A DNA stretch of 64,000 bases from the NCBI GenBank assembly GCA_963205295.1, contig CAUJIY010000165.1, positions 1-64,000 of the forward strand. Direction: 5' to 3'. This stretch comes from Pseudomonadota bacterium. GTDB taxonomy: Bacteria; Pseudomonadota; Gammaproteobacteria; Steroidobacterales; GCA-2729495. Shown here in pieces: positions 32,900 to 41,001 of this stretch. The notes beneath the pieces were generated by a model. The model did not search any database. It was not told the origin of the DNA and worked only from the letters and a program-made list of their open reading frames with translations. Made by a program: the position numbers and the translations under genes. Positions within the stretch are counted from its first letter, which is position 1. The number at the start of each line of letters is the position of its first letter.

Positions 32900-34261
32900 A
32901 TGGACACCGCACGAGACCATCCCGAACCCTGGCAGCCGGAGAGCTGGCAGTCGCGGATCGCAACGCAGATCCCGGCCTATGGCGACGCGGCACGCCTGCG
33001 GGCCGTGCTGCAGGATCTCGCGCGCCTGCCGCCGCTGGTCACCAGCTGGGAGATCGAAGCGCTGAAGGAACAGATCGCCGCCGCCCAGCAGGGGCGGGCC
33101 TTCGTCCTGCAGGGCGGCGACTGTGCCGAGACCTTCGACGACTGCACCTCCGACAGCATCGTCCAGAAGCTGAAGATCCTGCTGCAGATGAGCGTCGTGA
33201 TCATCGCCGGCCTGAAGCGGCCGGTGGTGCGCGTCGGGCGCATGGCCGGGCAGTACGCCAAGCCGCGTTCGGAGGATCGCGAGAGCCGTGACGGCCAGGA
33301 GCTGCCGAGCTACCGGGGCGACCTCGTCAACCGCAGCCCCTTCACGCCGGCAGACCGGGAACCGGATCCGACGCTGATGCTGCGGGGCTACGAACGCGCG
33401 GCGCTGACGCTGAACTTCGTGCGTTCGCTGATCGACGGTGGCTTTGCCGATCTGCACCATCCGGAGAACTGGGACCTCGCCTGGGTGTCCCATTCGCCGC
33501 TCGCCGACCGCTACCGCGACGTGGTACGCAAGGTGGCCGACGGACTCGACTTCTTCGAATCGCTCACCGGCTCGAAGATCCACGAGGCGCGACGCGTCGA
33601 TTTCTTCGCCTCGCACGAAGGTCTCAATCTCTACTACGAACAGGCCCAGGCACGTTTCCTGAAGCATCGTTCGCGCTGGTACGACCTGACCACCCACTAT
33701 CCCTGGATCGGCGCCCGCACCTGCACCCCGGACAGCGCCCACGTCGAGTTCTTCCGCGGAGTCGCCAATCCCATCGGCATCAAGATCGGGCCGGGGACCA
33801 CGCCGGCCGCCTTGCGCGCCTTGCTGGCGCGGCTCAATCCGCGCAACGAGCCAGGTCGTCTCACGCTCATCCACCGGCTCGGTTCGACAAGGATCGAGGA
33901 GAAGCTGCCCGAGTTCATCGAGACCGTACGCCAGGCCGGATCACTGGTTCTGTGGATGTGCGACCCGATGCACGGCAACACCGAAGTGACCCAGTCCGGG
34001 TTGAAGACGCGACGCTTCGACCGCATCCTCGCCGAACTCGAAGCAGCCACGCGAATCCACGCCGCACAGGGTACCCACCTCGGCGGCGTCCACCTCGAAC
34101 TCACCGGCGAGCACGTGACCGAATGTGTCGGCGGTGCCCGTGGCCTCACCGAGAATGACCTGCACTCGGCCTATCGCACCCAGGTCGATCCGCGCCTGAA
34201 CTACGAGCAGGCGATGGAGATCGCCATGCGCATCGCCGACCGGGGCAGTCATGGTGCCTGA
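32900..34261 (+). CDS. class II 3-deoxy-7-phosphoheptulonate (DAHP) synthase
   Basis: 453 residues, type II (plant/mycobacterial AroG-like) rather than the E. coli type I family. Joins erythrose 4-phosphate and PEP at the entry of the shikimate pathway. Signatures: FVLQGGDCAETFDDC, RVGRMAGQYAKPRS, GDLVNRSPF, SHEGLNLYYEQAQ, HYPWIGARTC, NPIGIKIGPGTTP, WMCDPMHGNTE, and GGVHLELTGEHVTECVGG. Metal ligands (Cys, His, Glu, Asp) are in these words. The C-terminus overlaps the udg start by 11 bases. Regulation by aromatic amino acids cannot be read from sequence. Confidence 0.95.
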   Translation: MDTARDHPEPWQPESWQSRIATQIPAYGDAARLRAVLQDLARLPPLVTSWEIEALKEQIAAAQQGRAFVLQGGDCAETFDDCTSDSIVQKLKILLQMSVVIIAGLKRPVVRVGRMAGQYAKPRSEDRESRDGQELPSYRGDLVNRSPFTPADREPDPTLMLRGYERAALTLNFVRSLIDGGFADLHHPENWDLAWVSHSPLADRYRDVVRKVADGLDFFESLTGSKIHEARRVDFFASHEGLNLYYEQAQARFLKHRSRWYDLTTHYPWIGARTCTPDSAHVEFFRGVANPIGIKIGPGTTPAALRALLARLNPRNEPGRLTLIHRLGSTRIEEKLPEFIETVRQAGSLVLWMCDPMHGNTEVTQSGLKTRRFDRILAELEAATRIHAAQGTHLGGVHLELTGEHVTECVGGARGLTENDLHSAYRTQVDPRLNYEQAMEIAMRIADRGSHGA

Positions 34262-34925
34262 CGGCGGCGTTGCTGCCGCCACCGGCACCTTCTCGAGCGA
34301 CTGCCGGCGCTGCCCGCGCCTCGCCGCATTCCTCGCCGCGCATCGTCGCGAGTATCCGCAGCACTATGGCCGCCCGGTGCCGTCCTTCGGCCCGTCGCAA
34401 CAGCGCCTGCTGCTGGTGGGACTGGCGCCCGGGCTGCACGGCGCCAACGCCACGGGGCGGCCGTTCACCGGCGACTTCGCCGGCCGGCTGCTCTACGCCA
34501 CGCTGCACCGCTACGGCTTCGCGAGCCGGCCGCAGAGCGTTGCCGTCGACGATGGGCTCGAGCTGTTCGACTGCCGCATCACCAATGCCGTGCGCTGCGT
34601 GCCGCCGCAGAATCGGCCCACACCCGCCGAGGTACGCAGCTGCAACGCCTACCTGTGTGAAGAACTCGCGGCCGTACCGGCGGGCGGCGTGGTACTGGCC
34701 CTGGGCGCCATCGCCCACGCGGCGGTCCTGCGTGCCCTCGGGCTGCGCCAGGCTGCGTACCGCTTCGCCCATGGCGCCGTGCATGCCGCCACTCCCACGC
34801 TGACGCTCGTCGACAGCTATCACTGCAGCCGCTACAACACCCAGACCGGGCGGCTCACGGCAGGGATGTTCGCCGAGGTATTCGCCCGCATCCGTGAACT
34901 CCCGGGCCTGCGCGACGCACCGTGA
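34251..34925 (+). CDS. type-5 (UdgB-like) uracil-DNA glycosylase
   Basis: 224 residues. Removes uracil (and often hypoxanthine/xanthine) from DNA. Motif 1 is GLAPGLHGANATGRPFTGD, which lacks the polar Asp/Asn of other families as usual for family 5; motif 3 is YHCSRYNTQTGRLT near the C-terminus. Cys residues in CRRCPRLAAF and ITNAVRCVPPQNRP and near position 145 are candidates for the [4Fe-4S] ligands. It overlaps the DAHP synthase gene by 11 bases and uvrC by 4, placing two DNA repair genes in one coupled unit. Confidence 0.88.
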   Translation: MVPDGGVAAATGTFSSDCRRCPRLAAFLAAHRREYPQHYGRPVPSFGPSQQRLLLVGLAPGLHGANATGRPFTGDFAGRLLYATLHRYGFASRPQSVAVDDGLELFDCRITNAVRCVPPQNRPTPAEVRSCNAYLCEELAAVPAGGVVLALGAIAHAAVLRALGLRQAAYRFAHGAVHAATPTLTLVDSYHCSRYNTQTGRLTAGMFAEVFARIRELPGLRDAP

Positions 34926-36754
34926 GCGCGGCCTTCGATCCGCAGGAACTGGTCCGCGGCCTGGCGCGGCGACCCGGCGTCTACCGCATGCTCGACCGCG
35001 AAGGGCGTGTCCTCTATGTCGGCAAGGCGCGCAACCTGCAACGGCGCGTCGGCAGCTACTTCGGCCGTCGCCCGCACGACGCGAAGACCGGCGCGCTGCT
35101 GCGCGTGGTCGCCGGCATCGAGGTGACGGTCACCCGCACCGAGCAGGAGGCGCTGCTCCTCGAGTACACCCTGATCAAGGAGCACAAGCCACGCTTCAAT
35201 GTCGTCCTGCGCGACGACAAGAGCTATCCCTACATCCGGGTCGGCACGCACCAGGACTTCCCGCGCTTCGAGTTCCACCGCGGTTCCCGCCGCGTTCAGG
35301 GACGCTTCTTCGGACCCTTTCCGAACGCCGGCGCTGTCCGCCACATGTTGCAGCAGCTGCAGAAGCTGTTCCGGATCAGGCCCTGCAGCGACTCGTTCTT
35401 CGCCAACCGCAGCCGGCCGTGTCTGCAGTACCAGATCCGCCGCTGCTCGGCTCCCTGCACCGGGCTCATCAGCCAGGCTGACTATCGCCGTGATGTCGAG
35501 GATGCCATGCGTTTCATCGCCGGCGGTGGCGACGACCTGCTCGCCAGCCTCGTGGAACGCATGGAGCGCTGTTCAGCCACCCTCGAATACGAGAAGGCTG
35601 CTGGATTCCGGGACCAGATCGCCGAGATCAGACGCATCCAGGAGCAGCAGGTCATGGCGGGGGCGGGCACGGCCGATCTCGACGCACTGGCCGTGGCCTT
35701 CGCGCACGGCCAGTGTTGCGTGGCGGTGCTCATGGTCCGTGGCGGTCGCGTCCTCGGCAGCCGGGCGTTCTCGCCACGCGTCGTCGCGGGAACCTCGCCA
35801 GGTGAGGTGCTCGGCGCATTCCTGAGCCAGCACTACCTCGGTACGACCACGCCGCCGGAGATCCTCGTCGCGGCAGCGGTCGAGGACGCCGACCTGATCG
35901 CCGAGCTGCTCGCGACACGTGCAGGACACGCAGTCGCGGTGCGCCACAAGGTCCGCGGCACGCGCCGGCGCTGGCTCGAACTTGCTGCCACCAATGCCAC
36001 CCAGGAAGCCACAGCACGCGCTGCGACGTCCCAGACCGTCAGCGAACAGCTGCAGGATCTGGCCCAGGCCATCTGCCTGCCGGCGCTGCCCGCCCGCATC
36101 GAGTGTTTCGACATCAGCCACACCCAGGGCGGGGAAACGGTGGCCGCGTGCGTCGTCATGGGTCCGGCCGGACCGGTGAAGTCCGACTACCGCCGCTTCA
36201 ACATCCACACCGTCGCCACCGGCGACGACTACGGTGCGCTGGCGGAGGCCGTCGCACGGCGCTACCGCGCCGGTCGCGGCGCCGACCGCCCGGTGCCGGA
36301 CCTGGTCCTCGTCGACGGCGGCCGTGGCCAGCTCGGCCGCGTCGCCGACGTCATGCAGGAACTCGGTCTCGGCGACGTCGCGCTGCTCGCCGTCGCCAAG
36401 GGAGAGGGGCGGCGCCCGGGGCACGAGCAACTGTGGGTCCCCGGCCAGCAGGCACCTCTCGCGCTGCCGCCCGACGGGGCGGCCTTCCGCCTCATTCAGC
36501 AGGTCCGCGACGAGGCCCACCGCTTCGCCATCACCGGACACCGGCAACGGCGCGCCCGGCGGCAGTCGCAGTCGGTGCTGGAGTCGATTGCCGGCCTGGG
36601 GCCACGGCGCCGCCGGGCCCTGCTGCAGCGTTTCGGCGGCCTGCAGGGCGTCACGCGCGCCGGGGTCGATGACCTCGCCCGCACCGAAGGGGTGAGCCGC
36701 GCACTCGCCGAACGCATTTACGGCCACCTGCACGACGCGCCGGACGGCGGCTGA
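34922..36754 (+). CDS. uvrC: excinuclease ABC subunit C
   Basis: 610 residues (E. coli 610). Makes both incisions in nucleotide excision repair. N-terminal GIY-YIG domain: GVYRMLDREGRVLYVGKARNL; middle Cys-rich SRPCLQYQIRRCSAPCTG; UVR motif at LEYEKAAGFRDQI for UvrB contact; RNase H-like C-terminal nuclease from IECFDISHTQGGETVAACVV with VLVDGGRGQL; terminal helix-hairpin-helix repeats (ESIAGLGPRRRRALLQRFGG). GTG start overlapping the udg stop by 4 bases (GTGA). pgsA follows after 47 bases, as in E. coli. Confidence 0.97.
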   Translation: MSAAFDPQELVRGLARRPGVYRMLDREGRVLYVGKARNLQRRVGSYFGRRPHDAKTGALLRVVAGIEVTVTRTEQEALLLEYTLIKEHKPRFNVVLRDDKSYPYIRVGTHQDFPRFEFHRGSRRVQGRFFGPFPNAGAVRHMLQQLQKLFRIRPCSDSFFANRSRPCLQYQIRRCSAPCTGLISQADYRRDVEDAMRFIAGGGDDLLASLVERMERCSATLEYEKAAGFRDQIAEIRRIQEQQVMAGAGTADLDALAVAFAHGQCCVAVLMVRGGRVLGSRAFSPRVVAGTSPGEVLGAFLSQHYLGTTTPPEILVAAAVEDADLIAELLATRAGHAVAVRHKVRGTRRRWLELAATNATQEATARAATSQTVSEQLQDLAQAICLPALPARIECFDISHTQGGETVAACVVMGPAGPVKSDYRRFNIHTVATGDDYGALAEAVARRYRAGRGADRPVPDLVLVDGGRGQLGRVADVMQELGLGDVALLAVAKGEGRRPGHEQLWVPGQQAPLALPPDGAAFRLIQQVRDEAHRFAITGHRQRRARRQSQSVLESIAGLGPRRRRALLQRFGGLQGVTRAGVDDLARTEGVSRALAERIYGHLHDAPDGG

Positions 36755-36801
36755 CCGGCCTGCGCACGCTCGCGCTAAAATGCCGGTCAGGCCCGCTCCC
36801 C

Positions 36802-37377
36802 ATGTATCCGCAATTCAACATCGCTACCTCGCTCACCTGGCTGCGCATCGCGGCGATCCCGGCCGTGGGCGTGGCGTTCTATTGGCCGGGCGAGTGGTCG
36901 AGGCCCGTGTCCTGCCTGATCTTTACCCTCGCCGGTATCACCGACCTGCTCGACGGCTACCTCGCGCGACGCCTGCAGCAGACCTCCCAGTTCGGCGCCT
37001 TCCTCGATCCCGTCGCCGACAAGCTCATGGTCGCCGTCGCGCTGGTGCTGATCCTGCAGGCCGACCCGCGCATCGTGATCGCCCTGGTGGCCGTGATCAT
37101 CATCGGCCGCGAGATCGCCGTCTCGGCCTTGCGGGAATGGATGGCGGAACTCGGTGCGCGCAGCCGGGTCGCGGTATCCGGCATCGGCAAGGCCAAGACC
37201 ACGCTGCAGATGATCGGTCTCGGTGCCATGCTGTTCACCCACGACCTGGCGGGCGTGCCGGTATACGAGATCGGGCTCGCGCTGCTGATCGTGGCTGCCG
37301 GCATCACGCTCTGGTCCATGGCCGGCTACATCCGTGCCGCCTGGCCGAGCACGCGCGAGCGCGAACAGGTTTCTTGA
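36802..37377 (+). CDS. pgsA: CDP-diacylglycerol--glycerol-3-phosphate 3-phosphatidyltransferase
   Basis: 191 residues, integral membrane protein with several hydrophobic helices. Makes phosphatidylglycerophosphate, the committed step to phosphatidylglycerol and cardiolipin. The CDP-alcohol phosphotransferase motif is complete: TDLLDGYLARR...FGAFLDPVADK. A TAAAAT hexamer (36776-36781) just upstream may be an extra -10. Its stop codon lies inside the TTGACA of the tRNA promoter that follows. Confidence 0.96.
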   Translation: MYPQFNIATSLTWLRIAAIPAVGVAFYWPGEWSRPVSCLIFTLAGITDLLDGYLARRLQQTSQFGAFLDPVADKLMVAVALVLILQADPRIVIALVAVIIIGREIAVSALREWMAELGARSRVAVSGIGKAKTTLQMIGLGAMLFTHDLAGVPVYEIGLALLIVAAGITLWSMAGYIRAAWPSTREREQVS

Positions 37378-37401
37378 CAGGAAACCGCGCGCCGATACCA
37401 T
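37374..37401 (+). promoter_or_regulatory. promoter of the Gly-Cys-Leu tRNA operon
   Basis: Consensus -35 TTGACA (37374-37379), 16 bases, -10 TACCAT (37396-37401). The following discriminator is GC-rich (ATGGCGCTC), as in stringently controlled stable-RNA promoters. The TGA of pgsA is embedded in the -35 box. Confidence 0.65.
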
Positions 37402-37417
37402 ATGGCGCTCTCGTGAG

Positions 37418-37493
37418 GCGGGAATAGCTCAGTTGGTAGAGCGATACCTTGCCAAGGTATAGGTCGCCGGTTCGAGCCCGGTTTCCCGCTCCA
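37418..37493 (+). tRNA. glyW: tRNA-Gly (anticodon GCC)
   Basis: 76 bases with encoded CCA. Acceptor GCGGGAA pairs with TTCCCGC; anticodon stem ATACC/GGTAT encloses TTGCCAA, anticodon GCC at 37451-37453; T-arm has GTTCGAG. It is the first tRNA after pgsA, the same position as E. coli glyW. Confidence 0.97.
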
Positions 37494-37611
37494 TCGATTC
37501 TCCGGCACCGGTTGTGTCGGCGCCCGACCCCGACCGGGTGCTGAGGCGATCTGGCGCGCGGCCCCGCGCGCAGCACCGTGGTACAGTCCCGCGGCGATCG
37601 GCGCCTCCCGA

Positions 37612-37685
37612 GGCTAGGTGGCAGAGTGGTCATGCAGCGGCCTGCAAAGCCGTGTACGCCGGTTCGATTCCGACCCTAGCCTCCA
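37612..37685 (+). tRNA. cysT: tRNA-Cys (anticodon GCA)
   Basis: 74 bases with encoded CCA. Acceptor GGCTAGG pairs with CCTAGCC; anticodon loop CTGCAAA gives GCA at 37644-37646; T-loop GGTTCGATTCC. It corresponds in position to E. coli cysT. The preceding 118 bases show no gene. Confidence 0.96.
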
Positions 37686-37753
37686 CAACTTCCGGTGCTG
37701 CCTGCGTGCAGGTACCGCGTCTCCGGGACGCGTAGCGGCTGGCGATCGCGCGG

Positions 37754-37839
37754 GCCCGGGTGGCGGAACTGGTAGACGCTGCGGACTTAAAATCCGCTGA
37801 CCCGCAAGGATCGTGCCGGTTCGAGTCCGGCCCCGGGCA
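37754..37839 (+). tRNA. leuZ: tRNA-Leu (anticodon TAA), CCA not encoded
   Basis: 86 bases. Acceptor GCCCGGG pairs with CCCGGGC; anticodon stem GCGGA/TCCGC encloses CTTAAAA with TAA at 37788-37790; a long variable arm is present as in class II tRNAs. The 3' sequence after the discriminator A is CGT, so CCA must be added by tRNA nucleotidyltransferase, unlike the other two tRNAs here. It corresponds to E. coli leuZ and ends two bases before the stop of the convergent repeat protein gene. Confidence 0.96.
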
Positions 37840-37841
37840 CG

Positions 37842-40709
37842 TCAGACCAGCCGACGCCGCCGGCAGGCGCACGCGACGGCGAGCAGCAGCAGCTGCCAGG
37901 CGTCGAGCGCCGAACCTCCCGAGTCGTTTTCCTGCGCCGGATAGACGGCCACGGTCACCGTGGCCGTGTCGGTGGCGCCATCGGCATCGGTGATCCGGTA
38001 GGTAAAGCTGGCGAGTCCGATGAAATCCTCGCTGGCCGTGAAGGTCACGGTGTTGTCGGCATTGGCGCGGGCACTGCCACCGGTCGGCCCCGGCTCGATA
38101 GTGAGCGTGATCGGTCCGCGCAGCAGTCCGCCGTCGTTGACGAGCACGTCGAAACGCGAGGTAGCGCCCGATGCGGTGCGGAAATCGCGTTCGACGGTGA
38201 CCGAGTTGTCCGGGTCGTCGTTCGCCGTGAGGACGTTGCGCGGCACGATGGTCACGGTCGCTTCGCCGCTCGCATCACCGTCGGCATCCGTGACGCGGTA
38301 GCGGAACGTGTCGACTGCCGGATACCCGGCTGCATCGTCGTATCGATAGACGACCAGGGGAGTGTCGCCGACCTCGACCCCGGGGCAGTCGGCGGATGGC
38401 TCGCTGCAGACGCGCGCCGTGCCGTGCGCGGGCGGTGCGGTGATGGCGAGCGTGAGGGGCCGGTCCGCCAGGCCACTGTCGTTGGCGAGCACCGGGATGA
38501 GGACGGTCTGCCCGAAGTTCAGCGCGTCGACGCGGTTGTCGGTGGCAGCGGGCTGGTCGTCGATGCTCACCGTGAGCACACACACGACCGGATTGTTGAG
38601 GGCCTCGCGTGCGCGATACTCCACCCGGATCGCGCCACCGTGCCCGGCCGCCGGCGTGAGGGTAATGCGGTTGTCGGCTTCGACGACCGCGGAACCCGCT
38701 GCGGATGGCAACACGCCGGTGACCTCGACGACCACCGGCGGTGCATTCAGGCCGCTGTCGTTGGCGAGCACGTCTGCCGTGACCGGCACCCCGGGATCGG
38801 TCGTCGCCGTGTCGGCGGTGCACTGTGGTGGGTCGGTCTGTGGTGCGCCGAAGACGGTGACGGCAACGCTGGCCGGGGCGCTGGTATCGGCATCGGCGTC
38901 GGTGATCGTGTACGTGAACGTATCGCTGCCAAGATAGCCGGCCGCCGGCGCGTAGCGGATGCGGGGGAGGGTCTCCGAGGTGTCCACCACTGCCATGCCA
39001 TGCTGCGGTGCTGTGACCACGGTTAGCGTCAGGGGCGTGTCGCTGATCTCGAGGTCGTTCGCGAGCACATCGATCGGCGTGGCCGTGTCGACGGCGATGC
39101 CCGCCGAGTCGTCGAGCGCCTGCGGCAGCCCCGGCACGCGGATTTCTGCGTTGCAGGTGGCGCTGCGACCGGAGCCGTCCGCGAGCCGGTAGCCGATGGT
39201 GAAACGACCACCGGTATCGGCGGGTGGTGTGTAGCTGATGCTGCGGTCGGGGTTCACGGTGGTGGTGCCGGCATCCGGGAAGTTGCGCAGCGTCACGGTG
39301 ACCGGTGGCAAGTCGAAACCGGCGTCGTTGGCGAGCACGTTGACCGTGGTCGTGGTATTGCGCGCGCCATCGGCGACGTCGTTCGTGCAGGTGAGCGGAT
39401 CGGTGACGAGGATGTGCAGCTCCGCCGTGGCCGTACGGTCAGCGTCGTCCGTGATGCGGTAGGCGATGACCTGTTCGCCCTCCGGCGCCGAATTGCGCAG
39501 GTACTGGATGCGGTTGGGCGGGGTCGTCGTGACCGTGGCCGTGCCCGCCGCGGGTGGTGTGACGATCTCCACCGTCACCGGCGCGGTACCCGGCACGTCG
39601 TTGGCGAGGACGTCGGTGGTGACCGACTCGGAGCCGGGAAAGTCCGTGCTGATGACCAGGACGTTGCGGTCGTCGAATGCCGCCGGTGCGCTCGTCGCCG
39701 GACCGGCGAAGTCGAGCGTCATCGCACTCCAGCTGTCCAGGCCAGCCACCGCCACCGACAGGTCGGCTTCGTTGACGAGAAAAGCCTCCGCCGCGACGAT
39801 GTCGCCATCGCCATCGGTGGAGATGCGCAGCAGCACATTGCCGAAGGCGGCGCGGCTGTCCCCGTCCCAGTTCAGGCCGCCGGTGAGACAACCGGCAGGG
39901 CCCGGTGCACCGTCGCCGTCGTCGCAGCTGTAGCCCCAGACGGTGGCCGAGGAGCGCGTGCCGATCGCTGCGCTGTCGCCGTCAAAGGTTGCGAAACCGT
40001 ACGCGCCTGGAGCGGCCCAGTACGGTTGATCCCCGGCGTCGGCCGAAGACTGCGAGGCCACCTCGCTCGGGAACTGATCGGCGAAGCCACCTCCGGCGCT
40101 GGTCGTCCCGGCGAGGCGGGCCGGGAACGCAGCGCCGCCATCGGCCTGCGCGACGACGTAGTCGATGCCGCCACTGGCGTTCGGGGTGGCACTGCTGACC
40201 CGCGCCGGCGCCAGGCGGTGGATGACGCGCCCGAACGACTCGATGTGGCGGCTGGTGGGGCCGATGCCGACGTTGCGCTCGAAGGCACCGAACTCGATCG
40301 TCCCACCGATCACGTCGTCGATGACCGCCGGTGAATCTCGATCGTCGATGCTGATGAAGCCCCGGGTGACCGGAATGCCGGTCTTGCCACCAGTGGGCAG
40401 GACCGCTGCCGGTGCGGTCACCGGACCGGGATCAGGCAGGGAAGTCACGTAGATGGGCGGAGCCAGGCCCGGGGCATAATGCCCGGCACCGAACACCGGC
40501 CCGACCCACTGCGTCGTACCGAGGCTCGATGGTGCACCGGCGTGATACGAGCAATCATCGTGATTACCCTCCAGCACCCAGGCGGGGCAGGCGTTGGCCG
40601 CACCAGCGCTGCTGCCGGTGATCTCCGCATAACGTACCGCCGCGGGCGTTGCTGCCGACCAGGACACCAACAGCAGGCTGGCAATGGCGAGGCGGGCAGG
40701 ATGGGTCAT
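37842..40709 (-). CDS. large secreted Ig/cadherin-like repeat protein with GlyGly-CTERM-like tail
   Basis: 955 residues from MTHPARLAIASLLLVSW, a signal peptide (the ORF adds 20 codons upstream; GGAG precedes this ATG). Residues about 25-350 form a unique N-terminal region containing GYSCDDGDGAPGPAGCLTGG and Asp-rich words. From about residue 368, six repeats of 90-115 residues each begin with a VLANDxGL-type word and end with strand patterns like FTYRITDADG, the Big_9/cadherin-like (VCBS-type) fold used in adhesins. The C-terminus DSGGSALDAWQLLLLAVACA followed by CRRRRLV has the Gly-rich, membrane helix, Arg-cluster plan of GlyGly-CTERM sorting tails processed by rhombosortase. Surface attachment or biofilm is inferred. 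Confidence 0.75.
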   Translation of the reverse strand: MTHPARLAIASLLLVSWSAATPAAVRYAEITGSSAGAANACPAWVLEGNHDDCSYHAGAPSSLGTTQWVGPVFGAGHYAPGLAPPIYVTSLPDPGPVTAPAAVLPTGGKTGIPVTRGFISIDDRDSPAVIDDVIGGTIEFGAFERNVGIGPTSRHIESFGRVIHRLAPARVSSATPNASGGIDYVVAQADGGAAFPARLAGTTSAGGGFADQFPSEVASQSSADAGDQPYWAAPGAYGFATFDGDSAAIGTRSSATVWGYSCDDGDGAPGPAGCLTGGLNWDGDSRAAFGNVLLRISTDGDGDIVAAEAFLVNEADLSVAVAGLDSWSAMTLDFAGPATSAPAAFDDRNVLVISTDFPGSESVTTDVLANDVPGTAPVTVEIVTPPAAGTATVTTTPPNRIQYLRNSAPEGEQVIAYRITDDADRTATAELHILVTDPLTCTNDVADGARNTTTTVNVLANDAGFDLPPVTVTLRNFPDAGTTTVNPDRSISYTPPADTGGRFTIGYRLADGSGRSATCNAEIRVPGLPQALDDSAGIAVDTATPIDVLANDLEISDTPLTLTVVTAPQHGMAVVDTSETLPRIRYAPAAGYLGSDTFTYTITDADADTSAPASVAVTVFGAPQTDPPQCTADTATTDPGVPVTADVLANDSGLNAPPVVVEVTGVLPSAAGSAVVEADNRITLTPAAGHGGAIRVEYRAREALNNPVVCVLTVSIDDQPAATDNRVDALNFGQTVLIPVLANDSGLADRPLTLAITAPPAHGTARVCSEPSADCPGVEVGDTPLVVYRYDDAAGYPAVDTFRYRVTDADGDASGEATVTIVPRNVLTANDDPDNSVTVERDFRTASGATSRFDVLVNDGGLLRGPITLTIEPGPTGGSARANADNTVTFTASEDFIGLASFTYRITDADGATDTATVTVAVYPAQENDSGGSALDAWQLLLLAVACACRRRRLV
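38130..39615 (-). repeat. six tandem coding repeats (VLAND motif) in the surface protein gene
   Basis: The word CGTTGGCGAGCACG or a close variant recurs near 39601, 39327, 39057, 38760, 38480 and 38136, spacing 270-344 bases. It encodes (D/P)VLANDxGL at the start of each Ig-like repeat. The copies are diverged at both DNA and protein level, so this is an old domain array rather than a recent tandem expansion. Confidence 0.75.
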
Positions 40710-41001
40710 GGGTGCTCCAGGCATCTCTTGTTGTTCTTCCAGCTGCGACCAGGACGTTGTCGCCGTCACGGGCCAGCCAGCTGCAGGGTCATTCTACGCA
40801 ACGCGGCCGCACCGATGCCCCGCCGCCTTGACTTAACGGCGACCGCCACGCGCGATGCGGTTCACGGAACCGGCAACATCAGGCCATGCTGGCCCGGCGT
40901 GGCAGCGTCGCAGCATCGGGATGTGGCTCAGCGAAAGACCGGACGGCAGCTGGCGCCGACGGCGCGACAGCGGTTCACCGCACCGGGTGTGAGCGCGCTG
41001 G

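Noticed and set aside
38130-39615. CRISPR-like array from regularly spaced CGTTGGCGAGCACG words
   Set aside because: Spacing is 270-344 bases and the words encode the VLAND motif of protein repeats; there are no 25-40 base direct repeats with unique spacers.
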